Positions 34,149-42,880 are shown, counted from the stretch's first letter. The stretch: DNA of 47,225 bases from an uncultured Lachnospiraceae bacterium (GCA_910586605.1 CAJUJR010000011.1:1-47225); one strand, 5' to 3'. Numbers and translations: made by a program. The notes: a model not told the origin generated them from the sequence alone.

Positions 34149-34844
34149 TTACTGTTGCCCGTAATAGGCATTTTCCCCATGCTTACGGTAATAATGCTTA
34201 TCCTGCAGTTCCTGCGGCGCCGGTGTAACTACTGCATTAATCGACTCTGTGCGGTATGCCATTTTGGCAACCTCTTCCAACACAACTGCATTATGGACTG
34301 CCTCTGTTGCATCTTTTCCCCAAGCAAACGGCCCATGATTTTTACAAAGGACTGCCGGGACTGCTGTAGGGGCTTTTTTCATACTTCTAAAATATTCCGC
34401 AATCAAAACGCCTGTATTCTTTTCATATGCTTCATCAATCTCCTCTTTAGACAGGCAGCGCACGCAAGGCACTTCCCCATAGATATAATCAGCATGGGTG
34501 GTACCATAGCATGGAATCCCCCGACCCGCCTGCGCCCAGCTTGTTGCATAGGAAGAATGGGTATGCACAATTCCACCAACCTGTGCAAATGCCTTATATA
34601 ACTCAACATGAGTCGGCGTATCAGAAGACGGGGTAAATTCCCCCTCTACCTTGTTGCCATCCAAATCAACAAGAACCATATCTTCCGGCGTCAGCTTATC
34701 ATACTCCACCCCGCTTGGCTTAATTGCAAAAATCCCCTGTTCTCTGTCAATCGCACTGACATTTCCCCAAGTAAATGTTACAAGGTTATATTTTGGCAAA
34801 AGCATATTTGCTTCATAAACCTTCCTTTTTAATTCTTCTAACAT
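34149..34844 (-). CDS. araD: L-ribulose-5-phosphate 4-epimerase
   Basis: A 231-residue class II aldolase-fold epimerase. Metal ligands are His94 and His96 in GIVHTHSSYATSWAQ and a third in CKNHGPFAWG (near 170), as in E. coli AraD; the C-terminal HYYRKHGENAYYGQ is typical. It converts L-ribulose-5-phosphate to D-xylulose-5-phosphate, feeding the pentose phosphate pathway (transketolase genes lie 9 kb away). The ATG at 34844 aligns with the family start; a GTG at 34853 is also possible. Last gene of the sugar cluster, 57 nt after the kinase. Confidence 0.93.
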   Translation of the reverse strand: MLEELKRKVYEANMLLPKYNLVTFTWGNVSAIDREQGIFAIKPSGVEYDKLTPEDMVLVDLDGNKVEGEFTPSSDTPTHVELYKAFAQVGGIVHTHSSYATSWAQAGRGIPCYGTTHADYIYGEVPCVRCLSKEEIDEAYEKNTGVLIAEYFRSMKKAPTAVPAVLCKNHGPFAWGKDATEAVHNAVVLEEVAKMAYRTESINAVVTPAPQELQDKHYYRKHGENAYYGQQ

Positions 34845-34901
34845 ATCTGTCACCTTATTCCTCTCATATGGATCTGATAAATCTGTAGCATGCCAATTTA
34901 A

Positions 34902-36509
34902 TTACGAAATGCCCAACAAATTTTCTACAGCAGCCCGTTCAATTGGAAGCCCTTTTAAATATCGTCCCATAAATACATTAAATCCCTCTACATCTTCTTT
35001 CTCTGGCGCAATCTCGCTCCCCTGGCTTTGTACAAATACCTTGTCCTGTAAAAAGCTTTCCAGTGGTTCGCCTTCTTTCTTCGTATTCATATAAGAAGCC
35101 AACAGCGCAATCCCCCATGCACCGCCTTCTCCTGCCGTTTCCATTACAGATACCGGAGTATCCATGGCTGCCGCTACAATCCTCTGGGCAACCCCCTTTG
35201 TTGTAAAAAGCCCACCATGCCCCAAAATCTTGTCAATCTTGACATTTTCCTGCTGAATTAAAATATCAAGCCCTGCTTTTAGCGCGCCTAAAGCAGTAAA
35301 AAGATGGACACGCATAAAATTAGCAAGATTAAATTTACTATCCGGCGTCCTAACAAATAACGGCCGCCCTTCTTCAAACCCGGTAATATGCTCCCCTGAG
35401 AAATAATTATATGCCAAAAGGCCTCCGCAATCGGAATCCCCTTCCAATGCCTTCCGGTACAAAAGCCCGTATAAATCATTTGTATCTAAAGTTATGCCCG
35501 CACTTTTTGCAAATTCCCCAAAAAGCTTTACCCATGCATTCAAATCTGACGTACAGTTATTGCAATGTACCATCGCGACAAGGTCGCCTGCCGGAGTTGT
35601 CACCATATCCAGTTCCTCATAAACTTTAGACAATTCCTTTTCCAATACAATCATCGCAAAAACGGAGGTTCCGGCAGAAATATTCCCGGTGCGGACCGCC
35701 ACGCTGTTTGTTGCCGTCATGCCAGTCCCTGCATCCCCTTCCGGCGGGCAGGCCTTTGCACCTGCCTGCAATGTCCCACCGGCATCCAAAAGCCTTGCCC
35801 CTTCTTCTGTCAGGGTTCCGGCACATTCCCCTGCAAGCATTACCTTCGGCATAATGCCACGGAGTTTCCAGCAAAACTGCTTCTCCTGTACCAATGAATC
35901 AAATTTTCGTACCATCCCCTCATCAAAATCCTTCGTCCCAATATCAATCGGGAACATTCCAGAAGCTTCCCCAACCCCCACTACTTTTTGCCCAGTCAGT
36001 TTCCAGTGGATAAAGCCTGCCAAGGTCGTCAAATATGATATCTGCCCAACATGGCTTTCACCATTCAATATTGCCTGATACAGATGTGCAATGCTCCATC
36101 TTTGCGGGATATGATAAGAAAACAATTCTGTCAGTTTTTCAGAAGCTTCTTCCGTCATCGTATTCCTCCATGTCCGGAACGGTACAAGAAGCTGCCCATC
36201 ACTGCCAAATGCCATATAACCATGCATCATGGCGCTGATGCCAAACGCCCCAACCCGTGTCAATTCTGTCCCATACCGCTCTTTTACATTTTTTGCAAGA
36301 TCCGCATAGCAAGACTGCATCCCCTCCATAATTGCATCCATGCTGTATGTCCAAATATTGTCTACAAGCTGGTTTTCCCACTCATGCTTCCCAGACGCAA
36401 TCGGCATATTGTCCTGCCCTATAAGAACAGCTTTAATCCGGGTAGACCCAAACTCTATGCCAAGCGATGTCTTTCCCTCCAGAATCATTTTCTTAATTGT
36501 TTCTTCCAT
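34902..36509 (-). CDS. FGGY-family sugar kinase, probable ribulokinase
   Basis: A 535-residue FGGY carbohydrate kinase with a first ATP motif GIEFGSTRIKAVLIG and a second near GHGGLFTTKG, followed by AGEGGAWGIALLAS. Its partner AraD uses L-ribulose-5-phosphate, so it probably phosphorylates L-ribulose; the sequence is not a classic AraB and may be the alternative type seen in Clostridia. GGAGG five bases before ATG 36509 fixes the start. Operon with the sugar-binding lipoprotein upstream and araD downstream. An arabinose isomerase is not in the window. Confidence 0.85.
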   Translation of the reverse strand: MEETIKKMILEGKTSLGIEFGSTRIKAVLIGQDNMPIASGKHEWENQLVDNIWTYSMDAIMEGMQSCYADLAKNVKERYGTELTRVGAFGISAMMHGYMAFGSDGQLLVPFRTWRNTMTEEASEKLTELFSYHIPQRWSIAHLYQAILNGESHVGQISYLTTLAGFIHWKLTGQKVVGVGEASGMFPIDIGTKDFDEGMVRKFDSLVQEKQFCWKLRGIMPKVMLAGECAGTLTEEGARLLDAGGTLQAGAKACPPEGDAGTGMTATNSVAVRTGNISAGTSVFAMIVLEKELSKVYEELDMVTTPAGDLVAMVHCNNCTSDLNAWVKLFGEFAKSAGITLDTNDLYGLLYRKALEGDSDCGGLLAYNYFSGEHITGFEEGRPLFVRTPDSKFNLANFMRVHLFTALGALKAGLDILIQQENVKIDKILGHGGLFTTKGVAQRIVAAAMDTPVSVMETAGEGGAWGIALLASYMNTKKEGEPLESFLQDKVFVQSQGSEIAPEKEDVEGFNVFMGRYLKGLPIERAAVENLLGIS

Positions 36510-36575
36510 ATCTTCCTCCATTCTTTTGCCTGTGGGTTCCCGTCTGCGAAATATTTCCAACTATGCTACAATTAA

Positions 36576-37583
36576 TCAAATACCATACTTTTCAACGTCT
36601 TCATGGGTAATTGTCTCTGCCTCAAATCCCTTTTCTTCCATAAAAACGGTCTTTTCATCCAGTTTCTCCCCCATTTCAAGCTTATTAATAATTTCAACTA
36701 TATAAGAAGACTGGTATGGATTACACTGCCCATTATAATTCCATCTCCCTGCAAGCAGTTCCTCTAACGCCCATGTATTCGTATCAAAACTCATAATAAC
36801 TACATCTTTCCCAACACCATGGGAAATCTTTGCCTTATCCAGCGCAGCTACAGCTCCCTTAGCCATATTGTCATTTTCTGCATAGATTACATTAAACGTC
36901 TTCCCGGAATCAATCACATCCTTTACAATCTGCTCTGCCGCTTTCGTGCTCCAACCTGCCGCCTTCTGTTCAACAATCCTCCAGCCTGCCGACTTCGCCG
37001 CCTCTTCTAACGCGCCAGTGCGTCCAATCTGCGCTGCATTCCCCATCTCTCCTTGTATATGGATAATTTCATACCTACCAAGGTTCTGCCCTTTCAGCCA
37101 TTCCACCGCCATCTTGCCTTCTTTTTCCATGTCGGATACAACAGACGCCTCATATAGGCTCTCATCTACATCAATTGTACGGTCAAATAAGATAACCTTC
37201 GTATTTGCCGTCTTCGCATCCTGTAAAACAGAATCCCAACCTGAAGTATCTGCCGCGGCAAGCAGCAAGTAATCCACGCCCTTCCCAATATATGCCCTTG
37301 CTGCTTCTATCTGCTCTTCATTGTTATTGCTGTATGCAAAAGAAGCATTATATCCTTTCTCCTTTGTAAACGCTTCTTTTAAGTCCCTGACATTTGCTGC
37401 ACGGAAACTGGACTCATCCGGGTCAAGGTTAATAACGCCAACTTTGATAAGCCCATCATCAACTGATATATCGGAAGAACCGCCGCTCGTGCCATCTATG
37501 GGCTCAGGGCTGCCGCCACAGCCAGTTAATGCTATAGCCGCCAGCCCTGCCGCAAGACATACTGCCAACTTTTTCCTCAACAT
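36576..37583 (-). CDS. Sugar-binding lipoprotein of an ABC importer
   Basis: A 335-residue type I periplasmic-binding protein of the ribose/galactose/YtfQ group. The signal ends in the lipobox LTGC, so it is lipid-anchored outside the cell. The body shows VGVINLDPDESSFRAAN and DYLLLAAAD, and a second lobe with YEIIHIQGEMGNAAQIGR and VIYAENDNMAKGA. It may also act as a sensor for chemotaxis because two MCP genes flank the cluster. No ABC permease or ATPase adjoins it. GAGGG eight bases before ATG 37583. Confidence 0.88.
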   Translation of the reverse strand: MLRKKLAVCLAAGLAAIALTGCGGSPEPIDGTSGGSSDISVDDGLIKVGVINLDPDESSFRAANVRDLKEAFTKEKGYNASFAYSNNNEEQIEAARAYIGKGVDYLLLAAADTSGWDSVLQDAKTANTKVILFDRTIDVDESLYEASVVSDMEKEGKMAVEWLKGQNLGRYEIIHIQGEMGNAAQIGRTGALEEAAKSAGWRIVEQKAAGWSTKAAEQIVKDVIDSGKTFNVIYAENDNMAKGAVAALDKAKISHGVGKDVVIMSFDTNTWALEELLAGRWNYNGQCNPYQSSYIVEIINKLEMGEKLDEKTVFMEEKGFEAETITHEDVEKYGI

Positions 37584-37612
37584 GATTTCGTCCCTCTCTT
37601 TCACTTTTTTAT

Positions 37613-37642
37613 ATTATACCTTTCACCTTGTTTGCCTGTCAA
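37613..37642 (-). promoter_or_regulatory. Promoter of the sugar cluster
   Basis: On the minus strand TTGACA (37637-37642), 18-nt spacer and TATAAT (37613-37618), both consensus-perfect. It drives the sugar-binding protein, kinase and araD. No clear operator was recognised around it. Confidence 0.8.
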
Positions 37643-37694
37643 TTTATTCTTCGTCATTGTAAACATTTTTTATTATATTTTTTTCTTCTTTCTA

Positions 37695-37722
37695 TTGCAA
37701 TTTTCACAATAAAGTGTAAAAT
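37695..37722 (+). promoter_or_regulatory. Promoter of the second chemoreceptor
   Basis: TTGCAA (37695-37700), 16-nt spacer, TAAAAT (37717-37722), giving a start near 37729, only a few bases before the hairpin at 37736. Confidence 0.5.
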
Positions 37723-37735
37723 AAAAGATAGATGC

Positions 37736-37778
37736 CCCAAACTCAATCAGGTGTTCAGGTATTGGTTTGGGATTTTTT
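37736..37778 (+). promoter_or_regulatory. Terminator-like hairpin in the chemoreceptor leader
   Basis: CCCAAAC / GTTTGGG (37736-37742 with 37765-37771) is followed directly by A and six T. The loop holds two TCAGGT repeats. It sits inside the 5' leader, so it could act as an attenuator of the downstream chemoreceptor gene. A c-di-GMP or other known riboswitch fold was not recognised. Confidence 0.5.
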
Positions 37779-37817
37779 ATCGTTAAGGATATAATTTTTA
37801 AAAAGGAGATGAAAAAA

Positions 37818-39512
37818 ATGTATAAAAACGAACGAATTGAAAAAAGATTAGTTAGATCTTTTGTACTTGTGACAATTTTGACAGCATTTGCCGCAGTGAT
37901 TGCATTAATTGCATTGCTAGTTGTTGCAAACCGCTATTCCTTTGCGTTGAAAAATTACGGTTTTTCACAGGGCGATATTGGGAAAATGATGACGACCTTT
38001 GCTGATTCCCGAAGCGCTACCCGTGCTGTGATCGGTTATACGGACGATGAACTTGTCAAAACTTCCCTTGAAACACATGACAAGAAAAAAGAAGCTTGCC
38101 TTGGCTATTTCAAAGATATGGAAAAAGGCCTGACAAACTCTGAAGAACGGGAACAATATGAAAAAATCTCCAAATCACTGGATGAATACTGGGTATTGGA
38201 ACAGCAAATCTTAGATATAGGAAATACAACCGACCAGGCAAAAATCAACGAAGCACAGGATATGGCAGCACATGAACTTGCCCCAATCTACGAAGCTACA
38301 TATGCTTTACTGGCCGATTTAATGAACACTTATGTAGATCAGGGAAACAGCCTGAGTTCAGGATTAACTGTTCTGTCAATTATCCTTATTATAGTTATTA
38401 TTATCATAGTTGTTGCAGTTATGGTCTTCTCCCTTACCATTGGTAAAAAAATTGCAAGGCAGATTTCACTCGGCCTTAACGCAGTTTCAAACCGTATGAA
38501 GTCATTTGCCGCAGGCGACCTTTCTTCTGATTTTCCTGAGTTTGAAATCAAAGATGAAGTAAATGATGTTGCAATGGTAACAAAAGAAATGGCAGGAAAC
38601 CTAAAAGCAATCCTTGGCGACCTTGATTATGGACTTGCTGCTATTTCCGCTGGTAATTTTATGGCAAAGACCCAGATTCCTGAAAAATATGTTGGGGAAT
38701 TTATTTCCTTAAAAGAGTCTTTAGAAACATTTATTGACAAAATGAAGGAAACATTATTACAAATTGAAGAAGCTTCCGCACAAGTTGACGCTGGCGCAGG
38801 GCAGCTTGCAGAAAGCGCGACAGCCCTTGCAGAAGGGGCAACTGACCAGGCAGGCGCCGTCCAGGAATTAACAGCAACAATTGAAAGCATTACAGAGATT
38901 GCGCAGGAAAGCGCTTCTGAAGTAGAACAGGCATATAAAGAAGGCCTTTCTTACCGTGAACAGGCAGAACAGGGAAGCAAAGAAATCGAAAACCTTACTA
39001 CAGCTATGGAACGGATTAGCACCTCTTCTAAAGAAGTAGAAGACATTATTGCTGAAATTGAAGATATTGCCGCACAGACAAACTTGCTGTCACTAAACGC
39101 ATCCATTGAGGCTGCCCGGGCTGGGGAAGCTGGCAAGGGATTCGCCGTTGTTGCTGACCAGATCGGAAAACTTGCTACAGACAGTGCACAGTCTGCTGTA
39201 CGAACCCGTACGTTAATCCAGAATACATTAGAAGAAATCGAATCTGGAAGCAGCACAACATTGAAGACAAAAGAAGTCCTGGAAGAGGTAGTTTCTGGTA
39301 TCGAGTTCCTTTCCAACGCTTCAAAGCATGCAAGCGATGCATCCAACTCACAGCTTGGCACATTGCGTGAAGTAGAAAAAGGAATTGAACAGATTGCAAG
39401 CGTTGTACAAAGCAACTCTGCCGCAGCAGAGGAAACTTCTGCGACAAGCGAGGAGCTTTCCGCACAGGCAACCAACTTAAATGAGTTAACGGGGCAGTTT
39501 ACCCTAAATTAA
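37818..39512 (+). CDS. Methyl-accepting chemotaxis protein
   Basis: A 564-residue chemoreceptor. Membrane helices at about 14-38 and 183-208 bracket a periplasmic helical sensor domain; a HAMP-like segment and the signalling bundle follow with tip QTNLLSLNASIEAARAGEAG. GGAG nine bases before ATG 37818 is used rather than the earlier ATG 37809, which lies directly on the ribosome site. It is divergent from the sugar-binding operon, so it may sense a related sugar through the binding protein. A terminator follows. Confidence 0.93.
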   Translation: MYKNERIEKRLVRSFVLVTILTAFAAVIALIALLVVANRYSFALKNYGFSQGDIGKMMTTFADSRSATRAVIGYTDDELVKTSLETHDKKKEACLGYFKDMEKGLTNSEEREQYEKISKSLDEYWVLEQQILDIGNTTDQAKINEAQDMAAHELAPIYEATYALLADLMNTYVDQGNSLSSGLTVLSIILIIVIIIIVVAVMVFSLTIGKKIARQISLGLNAVSNRMKSFAAGDLSSDFPEFEIKDEVNDVAMVTKEMAGNLKAILGDLDYGLAAISAGNFMAKTQIPEKYVGEFISLKESLETFIDKMKETLLQIEEASAQVDAGAGQLAESATALAEGATDQAGAVQELTATIESITEIAQESASEVEQAYKEGLSYREQAEQGSKEIENLTTAMERISTSSKEVEDIIAEIEDIAAQTNLLSLNASIEAARAGEAGKGFAVVADQIGKLATDSAQSAVRTRTLIQNTLEEIESGSSTTLKTKEVLEEVVSGIEFLSNASKHASDASNSQLGTLREVEKGIEQIASVVQSNSAAAEETSATSEELSAQATNLNELTGQFTLN

Positions 39513-39530
39513 CAATCTAATTTGCTACGA

Positions 39531-39571
39531 AAAATCCAAACCAAAAAATAATTTTTTTTGGTTTGGATTTT
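39531..39571 (+). terminator. Rho-independent terminator
   Basis: AAAATCCAAACCAAAAAA pairs with TTTTTTGGTTTGGATTTT around a short loop, just after the chemoreceptor stop. Confidence 0.8.
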
Positions 39572-39593
39572 TATGCTTACACCTGGAGGTAAA

Positions 39594-39704
39594 GAGTGAA
39601 AGAAAAAAGAGGAAAGGATAATATGCAAACACATGTCTTTCACCCTTTGTGTTTGCGCCTTAAATGAAAATGCAAGCATTTTCGCTTAAGGCTTGGTGCA
39701 AAAT
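39594..39704 (+). ncRNA. Structured leader, copy B, before a TPR-like gene
   Basis: A 111-nt segment ending at the start codon of the downstream gene, about 92% identical to copy A at 25591-25703. The terminal hairpin keeps GAAAATGC-AA-GCATTTTC and its outer stem is CCTTAA / TTAAGG, versus CTTCAA / TTGAGG in copy A. One pair changes on both sides (U-A here, C-G in copy A) and another changes from C-G to U-G. A 14-codon frame at 39623-39667 is not kept in copy A. No promoter was recognised between it and the terminator at 39571, which lies only 22 nt before it. Confidence 0.65.
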
Positions 39705-40406
39705 ATGAAAAACAGTAAATGGAAACAATTTGATGCATTAGCAGAAAAATGCGAAGACAACATGATTGGCCTATATGGCAATAATGCGTGTTGGAAGGAA
39801 GCATATCTTACTTTAAAAGACATTATAAAGGAAGGACGCAAAAATAATCCCGATTTCCCGAAAAAACTTTATGAGTTAGACGATGCCACTGACTTTGAAC
39901 ATGACATCCAAAGTTTTCTGGATGACTATTTCGATACTCTAAGTATGTATGAAAAATATGAAACAATCCTGGACTCCGCTGACGAAATGCTTCAATTATT
40001 TGAATGGGATGAATCCAATATAGCTGATATTTATTTTCACAAAGCGGATGCCCTTAGCTTATTAAATCGAGAAAAAGAAGCTGTAGAATTTTGCCAGGCA
40101 TGGCTGAATGAATACCCTGGCAATCTTTCTGCTGCCACTGCATTGATTTACGCTATGGTAAAACAACATAACAGCGACGGCACACCACTTGATGCCGCCA
40201 GGAAACTCGTAGAAAAATATATCCACCCAGACACGGACTGCACAGACAGCAATGATATCCTTTTCATGGCAGCTTCGGTTTTATATGAAACTTCCGGAGA
40301 CAAGGAAACGCATACGCAGATTGAAAACAGGATAAAAGAATATGAAGAAAAACTGGATGAACTAATAACAGATTATGAAACCGAAGACGACTGGCTGACA
40401 TTTTAA
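39705..40406 (+). CDS. TPR-like helical protein of unknown function
   Basis: A 233-residue acidic, soluble helical protein. A TPR-like pair occurs at about 110-150 (ADIYFHKADALSLLNREKEA, then VEFCQAWLNEYPGNLSAATAL). The N-terminal part (FDALAEKCEDNMIGLYGNNA) and the acidic tail have no motif I know. No signal or membrane segment. GGTG six bases before the ATG is the nearest ribosome site, as in the transketolase gene, because both genes share the same leader. Monocistronic, with a hairpin after the stop. Confidence 0.75.
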   Translation: MKNSKWKQFDALAEKCEDNMIGLYGNNACWKEAYLTLKDIIKEGRKNNPDFPKKLYELDDATDFEHDIQSFLDDYFDTLSMYEKYETILDSADEMLQLFEWDESNIADIYFHKADALSLLNREKEAVEFCQAWLNEYPGNLSAATALIYAMVKQHNSDGTPLDAARKLVEKYIHPDTDCTDSNDILFMAASVLYETSGDKETHTQIENRIKEYEEKLDELITDYETEDDWLTF

Positions 40407-40410
40407 AAAA

Positions 40411-40452
40411 TGCAGGTTTTCAGACTTTCTTTAACAAGTTTGGAAACCTGCA
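40411..40452. terminator. Hairpin between convergent genes
   Basis: TGCAGGTTT / AAACCTGCA (40411-40419 with 40444-40452) with partial inner pairing, between the TPR-like gene and the convergent M56 gene. Weak T run; may serve both strands. Confidence 0.6.
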
Positions 40453-40467
40453 CCCATCAATACCTTA

Positions 40468-42390
40468 TCACCTTAGCCCCTCCAGGCTTTCAATCCCAAA
40501 CAGCCCCCAAAACACTTCGTTATACCCTTCCTTGCCATCCTTTTTATATTCATAATACGATTCACCTGACTGATAGACAGAATCACTATCCATAGCTGGA
40601 AATGCCTTGCCGCAGACGCCATCCTTCCTTTTAAAATACATAATATGATAAAACGGACATGCAGGGACACCTTCTATTTCCTGCACTGGATTTGAAAAAT
40701 GTTTCTCTATCCAATCTAACTTTTCTGCCTCTGTAATGATATACTCCGTTCCATTATTATAAAAAGATACTTCACTTAAATCCCTAAAATCGTCTGGCTT
40801 AAAAAAAGTACAGGAACCATACGGTTTATAAAATAATGGATAATAGTTGATTGCCTCCTTCCCCTCACACCAATATACCAAATCCCCAATTGTCCCGCCA
40901 TTACAGCGGATTCCACTTTTATTTGTTTTCTCCCATTTCTCCCTGTCATACAGATGTTTCGGCAATTTATAGGCTGTCTTCTTTAATTTTTGTGTTTCTA
41001 CTGTATATTGGTACATTTCCTTTTCATGTACAACATGCAGATATACCGTTTTCCCATCCTCTGAAACATCTATCTTGCAATATTTATCACCCTGCGTTGC
41101 ATCGCAGCCAATCTCTTCTAAATTCACAGACTGTTCTATCTCATCATTTTGCTTTGAATAAACAAAAAGGCCAAAATACCCTCCAAAAATCATTTTGCCA
41201 TCATCTTCATAATAAACCCTTGGTAAATCTGCTCCCCAGGTATCTGATAACTTATATTCTGCCGCTTTAGCCAAAAGCAGCTCCTCTTTCTTACGCCTTA
41301 CTGGAGAAGTTACCTTTTTCGGTTCCGTCCCTCCACTCTCCACCGCCGGTTCCATAGCATCCGTAAATGCAGAAACACCAACAATACACAAAAGAATACA
41401 GCTAAAAATTGTTACAAAGATATTTCTCTTTCTTCCCCTCTTAATCATCTGAATCCTTACCTCCATTTCCGATTTTCTGATTTTCATGGCAGTCGCCGTA
41501 CAAAATAAATCCCCGCCTCTCCCAACCTGTATCAAAGAAAGCAGGCTGTTCCCATAAGAAATACGCTCCCTTTTATCCATGCCTTTCATTACAGAGCTAT
41601 CACATGCATATTCACAGTCCCTTTTTGATAAAACAGCAACAACCCATACAAGCGGATAAAACCAATAAATGGCAACCAAAAGATTCCTCATATATCCCCA
41701 CCAAATATCCCCATGCTTTTTATGGATGCCTTCATGAAGGACAGCATGCTTTACAAAAGTTTCATTCCCCATAATTGCTTCAGGAAGATAAATATCAGCA
41801 GACACCCCCTTACTGCGAAATAATAGCGGTGTTTTAATCCCCTTTGCCCTGTATATCTTTTGTCCCTGGTAGTCCGTTTCCTCCCTGTTTTCTATAAGCT
41901 GTCTGCGAAATGCCTTTTCCATCAAAACCTGGCAAAACAGGATAGCAGCTGCACCAGCCGCCCAGATAAAAAGGAAAACTTGCTTTAACTGTATCCGCCT
42001 AAGCCAACTGCCTCTTCCGTTTTTTCCCTCTTCTTGCGCCGATTTACTATATTTTTCAGTATTCTTCTCTTCTTTTTCCTCTCCCTTCTGTTTTTTCTCC
42101 CTGTCCCCCTCTCTCCCCTCCTTTTCCTTCTGCACAGCCCCAGAAGCCTTATTTGCAGTTTCCGAAGGCATTTCCACAAAGTTCATAATACTGACAGGGC
42201 TTTTCACTCTGCTCTTCTCCCATCCTGCCATTTCCCGCAAGGCAAAAGAAAGAATTGGAACCACCAGTCCTGCCGCAAACAAAAGCCATATGGCATAGAG
42301 AAATACATTTCCTGCCTTTCCCCGAAAAAGCTTCCTGATTGCCAAAATTGCCAGAAATATTACACCTGTTGATAAAACCACTTTAACCAT
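40468..42390 (-). CDS. BlaR1-like M56 metallopeptidase with a non-penicillin sensor domain
   Basis: A 640-residue membrane protein. Helices near 5-20 and 28-48, a long charged Lys/Glu-rich insertion (about 65-130), helices near 142-162 and 240-258, and the zinc motif HEGIH (about 222-226) in VLHEGIHKKHGD identify the BlaR1/MecR1 M56 family. After a further helix (about 320-338) there is a roughly 300-residue external beta-rich region with no penicillin-binding SxxK motif, so the signal is not a beta-lactam. Its 5' end overlaps the blaI gene. The ATG at 42390 follows GAGGG; an ATG at 42405 is an alternative. It presumably cleaves the paired repressor on sensing a signal. Confidence 0.85.
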   Translation of the reverse strand: MVKVVLSTGVIFLAILAIRKLFRGKAGNVFLYAIWLLFAAGLVVPILSFALREMAGWEKSRVKSPVSIMNFVEMPSETANKASGAVQKEKEGREGDREKKQKGEEKEEKNTEKYSKSAQEEGKNGRGSWLRRIQLKQVFLFIWAAGAAAILFCQVLMEKAFRRQLIENREETDYQGQKIYRAKGIKTPLLFRSKGVSADIYLPEAIMGNETFVKHAVLHEGIHKKHGDIWWGYMRNLLVAIYWFYPLVWVVAVLSKRDCEYACDSSVMKGMDKRERISYGNSLLSLIQVGRGGDLFCTATAMKIRKSEMEVRIQMIKRGRKRNIFVTIFSCILLCIVGVSAFTDAMEPAVESGGTEPKKVTSPVRRKKEELLLAKAAEYKLSDTWGADLPRVYYEDDGKMIFGGYFGLFVYSKQNDEIEQSVNLEEIGCDATQGDKYCKIDVSEDGKTVYLHVVHEKEMYQYTVETQKLKKTAYKLPKHLYDREKWEKTNKSGIRCNGGTIGDLVYWCEGKEAINYYPLFYKPYGSCTFFKPDDFRDLSEVSFYNNGTEYIITEAEKLDWIEKHFSNPVQEIEGVPACPFYHIMYFKRKDGVCGKAFPAMDSDSVYQSGESYYEYKKDGKEGYNEVFWGLFGIESLEGLR

Positions 42391-42769
42391 CCTGCTCACC
42401 CTCATTCAATATCCTGCGCAGTTCTTCCAGTTCCTTTTTTTCAATCTTTTCCTGTTTTACCATTGTAGTTAACATAAGGCCAAGGCTTCCTTTATAAACA
42501 CGCTCCAAAAAATCTTTAGTCTCCTGTACACAGGACTGCTCCCTCTCAATCATAGGATAATAATGCTTTGCCCGCCCAATTACCTGCCACCTGACAGCCC
42601 CCTTAGCCTCCATGCGCTTTAACATCATAATAACTACATGGCGGTCCCAGTTAGTAATGCCATCAAAATAATGTACCATATCAGCAATTGTCGCAGGACT
42701 CTTATCCCATAAAAAATCCATAATGCGCCATTCCGCATTTGACAGGCTAACCTTTTCACTTTCTGCCAT
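42383..42769 (-). CDS. BlaI/MecI-family repressor
   Basis: A 128-residue winged-helix repressor: LSNAEWRIMDFLWDKSPATI at the start, then TIADMVHYF, NWDRHVVIMMLKRMEAKGAV and a helical C-terminal dimerisation part. It binds the divergent-region palindromes and is cleaved by the cognate M56 protein to release them. AAAGGAGG precedes the ATG. Overlaps the M56 gene, forming an operon. Target genes besides its own operon are unknown. Confidence 0.92.
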   Translation of the reverse strand: MAESEKVSLSNAEWRIMDFLWDKSPATIADMVHYFDGITNWDRHVVIMMLKRMEAKGAVRWQVIGRAKHYYPMIEREQSCVQETKDFLERVYKGSLGLMLTTMVKQEKIEKKELEELRRILNEGEQDG

Positions 42770-42789
42770 CTCTCCTCCTTTCTAAACAG

Positions 42790-42840
42790 GTATACAACTG
42801 TTTACAAAATCATGGTAACATATGTTTACCTACTTGTCAA
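42790..42840 (-). promoter_or_regulatory. Promoter and repressor operators of the BlaI/M56 operon
   Basis: On the minus strand TTGACA (42835-42840), 17-nt spacer and TACCAT (42812-42817). Two palindromes overlap or follow it: GGTAACATATGTTTACC (42814-42830) and GTATACAACTGTTTAC (42790-42805). These resemble BlaI-type TACA/TGTA operators and would give autoregulation. Confidence 0.65.
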
Positions 42841-42880
42841 GAAGGCGGCCATCAGTACTTACAGATGCAATTAGCTGTGA

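Noticed and set aside
37729..37817. Possible c-di-GMP riboswitch before the chemoreceptor
   Set aside because: The conserved GEMM core was not seen; only a terminator-like hairpin is supported.
39623..39667. 14-codon leader peptide in copy B of the twin leader
   Set aside because: In copy A the start is GTG and a one-base gap changes the frame, so the peptide is not conserved; the RNA stem is the better-supported feature.
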